Of a DNA stretch of 64,000 nt, positions 41,501 to 51,447 are shown one piece after another. Position numbers and translations under genes: made by a program. Position 1 is the stretch's first letter. Each line of letters begins with the position of its first letter. The notes beneath the pieces are model-generated. The model ran no database searches and was not told the origin of the DNA. It was given only the letters and a program-made list of their open reading frames with translations. The stretch is from Saccharomycopsis fibuligera x Saccharomycopsis cf. fibuligera (Eukaryota > Ascomycota > Saccharomycetes > Ascoideales > Saccharomycopsidaceae). The stretch is from the NCBI GenBank assembly GCA_001936135.1, contig CP012815.1, positions 868,001-932,000 of the forward strand, written 5' to 3'.

Positions 41501-41715
41501 TGATCTGGATTTTTCCTGTCGAATGCTCTTGTTTTGCTCTTAATGTCATCTAAGCTTAGATAAAAATGAGACCTCAAAAAGTTTGGTCTAGTTGTCGTGC
41601 TGGAGGTGTTATTGATGGCCAGTCCGCTGGTGGCGCTGCTATTGTTGTCGTGAGTATTTCCATCTCTGTCATTAACAGAACCTCTTTCCTTATCTTTTTG
41701 ATTGAATATAGCCAT
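38503..41715 (-). CDS. CLC-family chloride channel or Cl-/H+ antiporter
   Basis: This 1070-aa CLC protein has the three chloride-pore signatures: GSGVPEVK near residue 472, GKEGPYVH near 512 with the gating glutamate, and SFGSPLGGVLFSLEE near 550. A further helix GAGAFMAGITRMNVT contributes the last pore segment. Two CBS nucleotide-binding domains occupy about residues 880-1060. The 330-residue N-terminal cytosolic extension is Asn/Ser-rich with many potential phosphosites, far longer than in S. cerevisiae Gef1 (779 aa). The proton-pathway Glu of exchangers is plausible but not certain by eye. It probably acts in Golgi, endosome or vacuole membranes to balance charge for acidification. The frame is open to an upstream TTG; the first ATG (MAIFNQKDKERG) is taken. 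Candida species have more than one CLC gene, so no symbol is given. Confidence 0.9.
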   Translation of the reverse strand: MAIFNQKDKERGSVNDRDGNTHDNNSSATSGLAINNTSSTTTRPNFLRSHFYLSLDDIKSKTRAFDRKNPDQRANNEGINNNRSNDQKTETDPLVTPPRRYHTNPPSPTLFAAGKHYNLPGNLKNSISYASHKLLDTAYGANIRSPVLARSRVESNVNSVYASPSRLNLNDTDHDYFNLGNNYGSISQADSSSNNKEPLDVNAFNANYAAENFSVYATGPHQQERYLPNRHYLSQSLTTEDFPMVAPEISNHFIESENHSIFDNTNSKDAPIKRNFYDDFTLIDWVYDNQKLSALKSNLKSTKGLRGKITRITELMKDWLLVAVVAFVFAVIAYVIDKCEFLLVDLRRGYCSSNWLSNENFCCPYNGGRFLTDENAVCEDWVPWSTKFESIGNKQFLEFVIYCFSSLILAFLAVLITLTTKSDNPLAPSNKNDVASAAANNNSNHNNNNDDKQSVYERSHSTRVIYSAAGSGVPEVKTILSGFVIRKFLGVFTLITKSTGLIFAIASGLTIGKEGPYVHLASCVGNLCCRIFKKYNDNELVKRQILSASTGAGFALSFGSPLGGVLFSLEEITYYFAGSQLFKTFFCAIVSILFMKLLDPYGTGNPVMFETNYTSEWKPFELTYFILIGVAGGLHGAFFCKFAAIWWPKWFRNQKFIKNKFIKEVLLLSLATSSVTFFNSYTRRPIPELLADLARSCDYSSNKPNELCPRDFNTFPKSITTLLCAFLIKLVFTAITYGIKVPSGIYVPSMVLGATFGRTFALIIQYLQVQYPQFFITPDVCSIENGGACIDFGIYAMIGAGAFMAGITRMNVTLAITLFEITASYTYVLPISISIAVANWVANSIEPNSLYELLIINHNFPFLKSNRNAGFSSNSTIQTLVDNGFVNKENKIVLDEELKYSTTMTELRAQLVSLQQKRMIDGCIPVLQDDTLVGILPAPDLEFALDKLREFCTEYNVRKEVICRTGPETYSSTNDQQQHSDDEEGLLEASCSVMSSRQLLGVEVLNELTDFTNIIDSAPIQLDITAKLSLVEQIFKRVGNRSICVLRRGKFIGVLHKKDFITFCREKKYY

Positions 41716-42507
41716 CTTGAGACGGGGTAAACTCAAGCAGGTATGTAATGCAGAATATGTATTATTAGCTTGGTGCTAATGATTACGATGAGCAATATCC
41801 CAGCTTATCGCTTGTGTTTTCAGCTGGGCAGTTGGCGTCTTTTAATCTATCTTTGCAGAATGATGATCTCGACAATACGTCTGAATTCTAATCACGGCCC
41901 GCTAAATAATCTGTGAGATCCTGTAATTTACGGGAAAATGTATCCTCATTAGCCCTTGGCAAAGATGACAAACTGGCCAAAATTCAAAATTTGCCCCGTC
42001 TGGGAGTGTCTATCTATTGTATATCTGTTAATATTCACCGATCAAAAGCGAATGTGATCGCACATCATCATCATCGTCATTACCACTACTGGCATTCTGT
42101 CTGTTTTTCCGTACTATCGGCAGTATCACGCAGCAGAAAGAAACCCTGCACCAGCGTCATCGCTGAGACCGATCGCAATTTTTATTGTCACAGTTTCATT
42201 AATTAAATTAGTGAGCTGGCTAAAATCACTTGGTTAAATGAGCTCATCGCAGTTTTTCGCCACAAACAGACAACTAGCGACATTGAAAACTCAGTACACA
42301 CTGACCTTCCACATGATCGAAGCAGATGCTATTTTGTAAAAAAAAAAAAAAAAAAAAAATCAATGACTTACTTAGCAATCCAATTATGCTGCTCTTTATT
42401 GACTTGTCTACAACCATGGTTACATCAACCGCAAATTTACGGTTCAAGAGCTCCTAAATGACCATTGTCGGTTCAATGCTTGTGATAATCCTACCGTTTT
42501 CGCCAAG

Positions 42508-42515
42508 TATAAATA
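42508..42515 (+). promoter_or_regulatory. Orphan TATA-like element
   Basis: TATAAATA in a well-formed promoter-like context, but the first plausible plus-strand gene is more than 5 kb downstream and only very short ATG frames follow. It may serve a non-coding transcript or be chance. Confidence 0.2.
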
Positions 42516-43086
42516 GGGCAATACTAGCCGCTTTCTTGTTGTCTACACTCTCCTAGAATGTATATATCCGCTTAAAACGTGTTTTCGCAGAAGCACTACC
42601 TTCCCCGTTGCGCATCCGCAGACCACCCACTGTGACAAGATTGCGATTCGCCAATTTATAAAACTACACGAACAGAGAACATGACTTGAACTAAAATATT
42701 CGTCTTTTTCACTATCCAATAGGATAAGGACTATAGCTTCTATATACATAGCTTGCTATACGTCAAATATATATAACGTTAAGGGGAAACTGATGAAATC
42801 AAAATTAAAATCAAAAAATCAAAACGTTAATAAAATCATAAAAAAAACAAAAAGGAAAATATTGTTAGAATAAATACGAACCTCAAAGGCTCAGCTTTGT
42901 TTGTCGACTTTATTTCAAGCCAACTCAAAAAACAAGAATTAAAATGTTGCGAAAAAAAAAAAAAGGGAAAAAGTAAAAAAGTAAGTAAAATTAAAAAAAA
43001 ATTAAAAACAAAGAAAAACCCAAATTACCCAAAATACAAAACAAAAACAAAAAAAGATAAAGAAAAGATAAAAGCATTAAAGTTTT

Positions 43087-43115
43087 TTCTTTCTTTCTTT
43101 CTTTCTTTCTTTCTT
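43087..43115. repeat. TTTC tetranucleotide repeat
   Basis: About seven consecutive TTTC units, 140 bases beyond the stop codon of the 43258 gene. Confidence 0.9.
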
Positions 43116-43257
43116 ATTTTTTAATAACCTCAATAAAAATTTCTTCTTTATAAATGGAACTTGAAACAAAACAAACTGATTCACTATCTTTACACTCATT
43201 AATATTATACATGATCTTTGGTATTTCTTCAGAAGTTATCTGAAATTCTTCAACTCT

Positions 43258-44211
43258 TCAATTGTTGTAAAAACAACGGCCTCTTTCTAAATCTTCGATA
43301 GTATCTTCAATGACTTCGTCATCGTCGTCATCTTCTACCAATTCTATTGTAGCATACTTAATCAAGTCCCAACGAGACCAAAAAGAAATACTATCTTCGG
43401 TATTGTTGGACTCAACATAGTCTTGCAAGAAGTTCTTAGCCTTGATAAGGCGATCCTTCAAATTTTGAATCTTGATACTTTCTGGTTGCTGAGAAACCTT
43501 TTTGTTGGTATATTCAAACTCAGACTCGTAATCTGTCAATTCAGTACCATCAGACTTGTAGTCAGACTCGTAATCAGAACTGGTAGCAGAAACTGGAGTG
43601 GTTGGAAAGTCGTTACAGACATCTATATTGTTGTACATCTCATTCTCAGCAAAAGAGGTAGTGTCACAGTAACGAGCCCAAGCTTCATCAATGGCTCCTA
43701 CCAAATAGTCAAAGCATCTTGATCTGGCAGTAACATCAGAGTTAGGCAATGATGAATTCTGAGATTCATTGTTACCCAAACTTTCATTTGCTGAACCAGT
43801 ACTATTGATGTTTGATTCGGTAGCGGCACTAATAATTTTTGAAATATTGGAATTGTTACTGTTCAAACTATTGATTTTTTTACTAATGGTAGATTCACCA
43901 ATGCATTTACTGTTTCTTCTAATTGGCTTGGAAACATAGTGTACCGATGCTCTTCTTCTATTTGGCATCGACAAACGGCGGTTTCTAACAGCACTGTTAA
44001 TAATCACACTATCATTGTCACTAGAATAATAATCACTTTCATCATCAGAGGAGCAAGAATAATAATCACGCTGATCTCTCTGTACTGGAAGATTTGTGTC
44101 TATAGTACGCAATCTTTTGTTTGGAAAAAACCTGCCGTTGCCATTGCTGTTAAACTTTTGATAGCTACGCTTGAAAGTGTTTGATGCAAGCGCCTGCGAC
44201 GATAATGCCAT
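43258..44211 (-). CDS. Unknown acidic Ser/Tyr-rich protein
   Basis: This 317-aa protein is not recognised. The frame is open to an upstream TTG; the first ATG (MALSSQALAS) is used. Features in order: a basic N-terminus with FPNKRLR, an acidic DDESDYYSSDNDS block, a basic Arg-rich stretch with RRLSMPNRRRAS and PIRRNSK phosphosite-like motifs, an Asn/Ser-rich linker, and a compact segment RCFDYLVGAIDEAWARYC (about residues 166-183) that looks like the conserved core. After it come repeated acidic Tyr motifs of the form DYESDYKSD and TDYESEFEY, then a helix NLKDRLIKAKNFLQDYV, and an acidic C-terminus. The basic and acidic blocks suggest a nuclear or regulatory protein, but no function is claimed. 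Confidence 0.8.
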   Translation of the reverse strand: MALSSQALASNTFKRSYQKFNSNGNGRFFPNKRLRTIDTNLPVQRDQRDYYSCSSDDESDYYSSDNDSVIINSAVRNRRLSMPNRRRASVHYVSKPIRRNSKCIGESTISKKINSLNSNNSNISKIISAATESNINSTGSANESLGNNESQNSSLPNSDVTARSRCFDYLVGAIDEAWARYCDTTSFAENEMYNNIDVCNDFPTTPVSATSSDYESDYKSDGTELTDYESEFEYTNKKVSQQPESIKIQNLKDRLIKAKNFLQDYVESNNTEDSISFWSRWDLIKYATIELVEDDDDDEVIEDTIEDLERGRCFYNN

Positions 44212-47200
44212 CTTGTGTGACTGATGCAACTTGATGTGATGTTAAAGGGGTGTGACGATAGTGGGGTGCAGAGGAGATGGAAGAGGAAGAAAATGTGACA
44301 GAGAACTTTTAGTAACAAAAGATCTGTATTATGTAATGATTAGATAAATTCTCAGACAGAGGGTTAATATCCAAAGGGGCGGTGGTGTAAGGATTCGCGG
44401 ACGATGGATGTGGTTATGAGCAATTGTCCGGAGCGGGGAAACGCCGTGATAGGACAAGCAAGTGGGAAAAAGTAGAGGGAGGATTTTTTTCCCGCAACCA
44501 ACTGAATGGCGGACTCTGATTGGATCGCTGAGAAAAATAGGGGGCGGAAAGCTTCTGAACAACACAACTAAGTGGTCAGAAATAAATGGGAAATAATCAA
44601 TATATTTGTAAGTAAAGAAGCTTGTAAGAGTTCTTTAAAATAAAATATATCAACAAAACAATCTTTTTATTGTAAAATAAAGAAGATTTCTGTGTTTGTG
44701 TAGGAGAAAAACTGGGAGGCAAATAAAAGACACCAAACAACCAGATGAGCGATTGCACAAAAACTTAGCGGTATTGAAATAAATAAAAAAAATTTTCTGA
44801 GAGAAAACAGCAAGCGGATGAAAATAAATGATCAGTTTTTTTTTTCGCCCAAAGCTAAACTGTAGCGGGTTGCCATGCTGCTGCATCCGGGTAACGTCTT
44901 TCTGGAAGTTTCTGGGCGCTGATTGGCTCTTTGAAAGCCTGTTGTCAAGCTAAAAACTTAAGTGACAGAGAAAAATTGGCGCTAGCAAGGTATACCGCAG
45001 TAGCATTATAAAATTCTCCCACTTTCTATAGCGCCACTGCTGTAGTAAGGCTGGGCGCGCACCGCTCGTTTACGTTGTTTTCCAGTGCAGCACCGCGATA
45101 CAGCATATTTTATGCTGCTCTATTTTTATCACTAGGATCTGTTGTCAAGCACCGGCTCACGTTGTTTGTTTTCTCATTTACTTTTTTAGCTTATGAGCAA
45201 TAGTTACTGGAGTATTTGAATATTATTGTTTATTTTCATTCCGTAAAACACTTGTTACCTACAGCTGTTGAATTTTTTTTTCCCCTGGATGTGGTCGCTC
45301 TTCTCCGTGTAGGGGATGAAACAACCTTTATGGTGGCTGGGAATCCGTTTTTGTTACATTATATGGTATGCCACTAAACAAACAGGGACTAAGACCTACC
45401 CACCATTGATAAAACTTGCTGGCTATGATAGCTAGTACCGGGAACTAACGAGCCCCGTTCCAGTTACGTCCTGCGGCGCGGTTCTTTTTCGCCTCATATT
45501 TTCTCTAGGTTTCTTTTTCTCCAGAATTCTTTATTTTTCTCTCGCCCAAGTCTCCCTGTACATAAGGTAAATCTGATGACTTTAACTGCATATATATATG
45601 TGCAAAAATGCATATGGGCGGTACAAACGGCATGGATAATTGTGGCTGTTCCTGAATAAACAGGTGAGCGGAGTCACAAAAGAAACCGCGCGTTTCACAG
45701 GTAAGTCGTCCCGATATCATGATTGACGGGCTGTTCTAATCTGGTTATGGGCCCCGAGTATCCCGCGACCTGTCAGTCGAAGCTTGTACTATCAACGTGC
45801 TGCCAAAAAGATCAACAGATCGACGGATAAAAGATAAAGAGTAAAATGTACATAAACTTTTTGCAATTAATGTAAAACATCCAAGTAAATTTTACTCAGC
45901 AAGAAGCATATGTTATAAAGTAGGCAAAAAAAAAAAAAAAAAAAAAAAATTCTTGTGGCATGTTGATCAACTTGAGTTGACAATATTTCCTTGGCTGCTA
46001 CAGCATCTATTATGGTAGCATTTTTGAGATGCTTTGCTGCAGGAGGACTGACTAAAAAAGGGAGATAAATTCTAGACAAGCATTTAACCAAAGAACTTTT
46101 GTTTTGTAATTTAAAACCTGTGTTTTGCCCTTTTGTGTATATTACGGAAGTGACTTGGGTAACTTTTTACAGTTTAAGCCCAAACAAAAAAAATAAAATA
46201 AAATAAAATAATTCTTGAATGATAAAAAAAAATGTTATCTGTGTTCATTTCTACATTTAATAAAATGAATCTTAGTCAGTAAGCTGTGTTTGAAACTATT
46301 CGAACAAGTGATCACCCAAGAGACAAACTTGACTATATGGTTTTCTAAAGATGCTAGCTTTATACCGTATGCGACGATCAAAGGCCATTGATTATATATC
46401 TCTCATAATATTTGAAAGGAGTTCAAAGTAATCTTTGTTATTAATGGAGACGGATTACCTGATAATTTATTAAGTATATAATTAAGTAAAAGAAAGGAAG
46501 ATTACTCCTAATAGGGTAGTTTATTGTGAAAGTGTCTATATACTAGAAATAACTTACTTGAAAATGAGAAAGAAATAAAGGAATCAATAGCAAACATTTA
46601 TAACAAGACCGTCAGTAAAGCACTTTATTATATTTAAATTTCAAATGGTAAAACTGCACACGACATGATGTAAAATAACTCTTTTCTTGGAAAATTCTGT
46701 TACAAAGGATTTTTTGGAAACACTACATTAATTTCGCAAGCTCTTGAGAAGGCTGCTATTGGGGAAAGAAAGTATTAATTTGAGATCCCATTTCCTTTTC
46801 GATTTAAAATTTCCCCTTCCTTTGTTGTGGTTGTTGAAAAGCACTCAAAGTGGAAATTTGCGTTTTCTTCAGTGGATCAACACAAAATGAACACTACAAA
46901 GAAATTTCACAGAATTCTAGCAGAAACTTATTCGGATGTTAAAAGCTCATATTCAACCAAAAACAGAATCTTTTGGCCTACACTCAAACTGGATTGAGAC
47001 AGCAGTCTGCTTTCTGGAATCCAGATTCAAAGAACGTTCTTTTATACCCCATCTGTTATGTACCAAACACTTTTTACATAACATACAATCACCTAATCAA
47101 CATGAGAACTCTGAAGATAATAAGAAACTCTTGAAACTTTCCAGAGAGATACTCTTCAAAGAACTACAACTAGTTCTAACCATGGAAGTGTCGTAAGTAT

Positions 47201-47641
47201 GACTATATACTACACCCACCACCAATGTCAGCTTCAATTGTTGACAGCAGCAGACGCATAGGTTAGAGGCCCCGGCTTACTATAAACGCATTGATGGTGA
47301 GCTACCCCATTCATGCATGATTGCTATAAACTTGTCTCTTTTGTTGAGCCCACCGGAACAAAGTATAAATTCTACGGAAAGATAAAGATAAAAATAAAAA
47401 TAGAAATAAAAAATAGCTGGATTTTTTTTTTTTTTTTTGCTTTCTCTTAGTTTTTGTTTTCTTGTTTTGTTTTTTTCTTAATTTTTTTTTTCTTGTACTC
47501 GCTATAACAAGTACTTCAATTTCAATTGATTAGTTTGCTCTCTCTCAATTGATTAAGCCAATTGTCTTGCAAGACAACGAGATAAAGTACAAGCATAGCC
47601 ATTATTTCTAGATAGCAAACACCAAAAACAATATCTCAACA
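44212..47641. other. 3.4 kb gap between the 43258 gene and SNA2
   Basis: No gene supported. GC-richer patches near 44980-45120 and 45400-45500 stand out from the AT-rich background and may be regulatory. It also has an A run at 45926-45949, AAAAT units near 46190-46210, and an 86-codon plus frame at 46936-47196 that ends at a GTAAGT but has no recognisable product. The right end holds the SNA2 promoter (TATAAAT at 47364-47370). Confidence 0.5.
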
Positions 47642-47955
47642 ATGCATGCAAAAGATTGGTTTGCGGTTGTCCTTGCAATCATTTTTCCACCATTACCTGT
47701 TTTTATGAAGAGAGGATTCAGTGCTGATTGTAAGTATTTGGGATTTTCGCCAATCAAAAGCATTCAATCTTACTGACATTGCTCTATCTTTTAGTGCTCA
47801 TTAACGTCTTGCTCAGTGTTCTTGGATTTATTCCCGGATTGTTACATGCTTTCTATATCATCAGTGTCTATCCATTTGAAGAAGGAAATGCTTACCCAAT
47901 TGCTGACCGTATAACGTACCCAGGTCTGCAGCCACCAGGATATGGATCCATTTGA
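47642..47955 (+). CDS. SNA2: Pmp3/Sna-family small membrane protein, spliced
   Basis: Exons 47642-47729 and 47795-47955 encode 82 residues. The 65-base intron has donor GTAAGT, branch-like TACTGAC at 47771-47777 and acceptor TAG. The protein opens MHAKDWFAVVLAIIFPPLPV and has two membrane segments (about 5-22 and 30-52) joined by the family's basic KRGF turn, then GLLHAFYIIS, all typical of UPF0057/Pmp3 proteolipids. The start, length and tail beyond the second helix match S. cerevisiae Sna2 (79 aa, YDR525W-A). The tail contains PPGY, a PPxY motif that binds Rsp5-type ubiquitin ligases in Sna3 and Sna4. It probably sits in endosome or vacuole membranes. Confidence 0.88.
47730..47794 (+). other. 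Intron of SNA2
   Basis: GTAAGT donor, TACTGAC branch region 15 bases before the acceptor, and TAG acceptor. It interrupts the codon between the two membrane helices. Confidence 0.85.
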
Positions 47956-48694
47956 AAAAGCATTGAAATCTCTGGGGCTTCAAAAGACTTGCCTTTTGTT
48001 AAAAGCTTACATGCGCAGGTTATGTTTGTAATTACAAGGTAAATTACTGCATGATAGTCACTTTTATTAGAGCTTGTGGAATCATGGCATCCACGCGATT
48101 TAGAAATGCTGGAGTTCAAGCTTTCTTCTCTTTTCTATACGTATAATTGCTTTTATAACCAAAGTACAAAGAATAAATATACTTTTCGATTGTTTTCTTT
48201 TAAACGCAATATACGTAACGCAGCTGATATCAACATGATGGCAGCCTTAGTGCTAGTAGTCCACTCCAAAAGTCTAGAATGAAGGCATCTCATCGCCACT
48301 CATCGCCAAAGTCTAGAATTGATTTCCGGTATTCGACATGTGATGCGATGAGGCGCATCGTGCGTTGACGCACCGTTTGACACCCTCGAAACACAGCAGA
48401 CACATGACACTCGGGGCATAAATGCTGCAGTTAACTTTAAGAATAGCCATGGTGCTCGTGATGACCCCCGATCCATCTGCAGCTTGTGTGCGTGGGTTGC
48501 CTAGCTCATCGGAAAACGTTTTTAAACTCACCAGCAGAACCAGTACTCGAATCCTTTGTTTTTTTTTTTTTTTTTAAAAAAAACTTTTCTGTTCCACTCA
48601 GCTGTCCTTCTTGTTTATTTCCATTTATAAAGCTCTTGAATATCAGTTCTCTGACATATAAACTTTACTTTGACTATATTGAGATGATACAAAA
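47956..48694. other. SNA2 3' flank and promoter of the 48695 gene
   Basis: No gene. It includes a repeated TCTAGAAT-CATCGCCA pattern near 48275-48320 and a T run at 48559-48575. Confidence 0.5.
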
Positions 48695-49349
48695 ATGAGT
48701 GTGAAAACTGTTTCGCTTCCTTATAGAAATTCCATCGATACATTTGACAAGAACATCAAACACAATAGCAATAATAGCGACAGCATGGTGCCCACCTTAA
48801 AAGAAGGAGGAAGAAGGAGAAGCACCAGCTCAAACAACGAGTTTTACAGATCCATTTACGAAGACCGCGATTTGTTAAAAAAATTCAACAGACAAAGAAA
48901 GTTGAAGTCTAAGGTGAAGATAGTTACGGAGAGCAGAAGGGCAAGTATGTCACAAAAAAGCGCCCCCGCTGCAGAAAACAAGACCAACGCAAATAATGCG
49001 GAGGAAGATTGCACTGGTGCAAAAGAACAGCAGACCGTTGTCAACGACAATAATGCAAAAGAGAATGAAGTTGAATCTCAAAATACTGCAGAAAAATTGA
49101 AAGATGGTTTTCAGAACGGAAATTTGAAGAATTTGACTAAAGAGAATATAGACAAGTCACAACTAGAACAGACAGAAAATGAACATGAGAATAAAAATAA
49201 GAGTCGGGACCCAAAAAAATTGAATACGGACTTTACTTTTAGATATAAGGAAACTAATGTTTCTCCACCAACGTCACCATTAAGTAACCCTGTGTTAAAC
49301 GAAGCATCGACATCAACTTCTGATAGTGATATCCTATATGATGATAATT

Positions 49350-49381
<32 letters not shown>

Positions 49382-49744
49382 AATGATAATGATAAGGATA
49401 GCTTGTTTTCCCTTGGTAGTGGTAGTTATGAAAGTGAGTACAGCGCTTCAGATACTAGATCAATTTTGAAGAATGGATCAAATTCCACAATCCCAGAAGA
49501 CGACATTATCAACCAGCTAAAAATTGACTTAATGAAGTCCGGGCTCGGCAAAAATTCCGCTAAAGTTGATGAAAATGATAATGATAGTGGGAGAAGCAGT
49601 AGTGGAAGCGATAGTTCGAGTGGAAAGAAAAATGTTAGATTTAGAAAAATTGTCAAAGTTAATGTAATAGGGGAAAAAGAACCAGAGCACCAGCATCTTT
49701 CTTTGGAAAATGCCTGGGAAGATTTTGATTTTCTTAAGAACTGA
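48695..49744 (+). CDS. Unknown acidic protein with PP1-docking-like motif
   Basis: This 349-aa protein is not recognised. It has a basic N-terminal third (EGGRRRSTSS, RQRKLKSKVKI, RRASMS, likely kinase sites), a charged helical middle (KENIDKSQLEQTENEHE), an SPPTSPLS stretch, an Asp run at about residues 216-232, and a Ser/Gly-rich region. A C-terminal block GKKNVRFRKIVKV follows. KNVRF at 312-316 fits the RVxF-type docking motif for protein phosphatase 1, and the last 15 residues are acidic-aromatic. A Glc7 partner is possible but unproven. The protein ends in SLENAWEDFDFLKN. It lies between SNA2 and the LRE1 homologue. Confidence 0.8.
49340..49395 (+). repeat. GAT trinucleotide repeat encoding poly-Asp
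   Basis: Runs of GAT with a few AAT interruptions inside the 48695 gene, encoding an Asp-rich tract prone to length change. Confidence 0.9.
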
Positions 49745-51416
49745 GCTGAAGATTTGGTTTTATTGCTTGTTTACAAGAGTTTATAAAAAGTTATTGTTTA
49801 TTTTATATTTTTGTTTCGTTTTTCATGTTGGGTATGGCTGTTTTTTTCTTTTTTTTTTTTGGTTAATTTTTGTTACAGCTAGGTGATTATTTTGGATTAT
49901 TTAGCGCGCTCCTCTTTTTTCTCTCTTTCTATTTGCTGTATCATATAGCAGTTTTTGCCTCTTTGTCATGGGTCTTATGCTACTTTTTTTTTACTTTGGT
50001 TTTTTAAAATTTTATTCTTACTATCATTGATATATCTATGTATCAGTATTACATATTTGGGCAGTTTTTTGGGAAGATTATTTTAATTTAAGATCTGTAA
50101 AAGTCTTTACTCTATACCTTTATAAAATATGCAATTTTATTAATATATTTTTGCAACTTTTGATTTATGCGCGACTTTCCTTTCAACGCTGAAAAAATTG
50201 GGCTTGCTAGTAGTTGGAAGAAATATGAGTTCCTGTAGAACTGACTACATTCACTCGATACTAAATAGCTTTTCTAACATTATAATGTCCCATGAACATG
50301 GTTGTGGAGCTGCTATCAAGTTACAGAAATGACATTCATTTTGAGGCAAAGTATGATAGTGAGCAGAATACGTTGAATGCCAAATTCTGTGTAAACTATA
50401 GGTGTATAAATTCCCAAAGAAAGGGCTTACAAAGTGTCAGCTACGTAGCGTTTTTCAGTCTAAATATATATGTAGGGTGAGTAGCTCAAATTACCGTATT
50501 CTTTGTTATATAACGTTAATAATCCTTTTCGCTGAAACTGCTTCGTCTGGAAAATCTCCAATTTTCTCTTTACCCAGACATATGCCGTGATAATTGTGAA
50601 ATAATAATAAAAAACGTATAATAAAATAAAATAAAAAAGCCTATATAATAAAGTAAACAGCCTGTATTTTACATGCGCAGCGGAGTATTCATTTCTCAAC
50701 GGTGAAAACCTTAACGTTTACATATTCTGTAAGACATGGAATGCGAATTTGAACTTGTTGTGCAAATTCTTGCCAATAAAATAGAGCTGTTTTGTTCTAT
50801 CCTTCAATTCCAATTTCCATGTACTTCATCTCAGCTACACAATGGCAACAGCTAATTAGCGGAAACTAATCGCAATCGAATGTATAGAATTTCATCGGTC
50901 GTTAGCGACGACTTGTTGAGGGTGGTTACAAAAACAATAGCTATAGTCCAAATGTAGGTTACATCTGAATTTAGAGTTATTGCAACGTATGCTACGTACT
51001 CTACGTATGCTACCTACGCGGAGGATTTTTAGAGAAAGCCTAGAAATGCAGCCCGCGAATATAAGGTTCAAAGTATATAAAATTTTCAAGTGCTCTATGA
51101 ATGGGAATAACATAGTTTGGTATATAGTACTACACTAATAGTATGAATTCTATGGCAATTACGGAAAACGTTTACCGGATGAGGTTATGTTATTTTGGAG
51201 AACGCCGTTAATATGCCTTCAAATTTTGCGCTTCCCCAAGTACACTCAGTGACCAAAGACAAAAATACATAAAAAACAGAATAAAGAAAAATCAAAAAGT
51301 ACCTCTGCCTCACTACAGTGAAGCTCGACGAGACAGCCCTTGCAGAACACTCACTCAGTCACTCATTCAGCGCCTCCAGTATTCTAGAAGCCTTCAATTT
51401 ATTCTGCGAGAAGCAG

Positions 51417-51447
<31 letters not shown>

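Larger units (their letters stand above)
41716..43257. other. Promoter of the CLC gene and 3' flank of the 43258 gene
   Basis: No gene found. It contains an A run at 42338-42359, a plus-strand TATAAATA at 42508-42515 with no gene close downstream, an A-rich Lys-coding-like stretch at 42940-43080 that is non-coding in character, and a TTTC tetranucleotide repeat at about 43087-43115. Confidence 0.5.

Noticed and set aside
42897-43124. Lys-rich 75-codon plus frame
   Set aside because: It is translation of an A-rich tract followed by the TTTC repeat, lying just beyond the stop codon of the minus-strand 43258 gene.
46936-47196. 86-codon plus frame ending at a GTAAGT donor-like word
   Set aside because: No recognisable motif, no branch site or acceptor that continues a sensible frame, and SNA2 starts downstream on its own promoter.
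44212-47641. Possible regional centromere or other long gap element
   Set aside because: No inverted repeats or other structural mark is visible, and gap length alone is not evidence.
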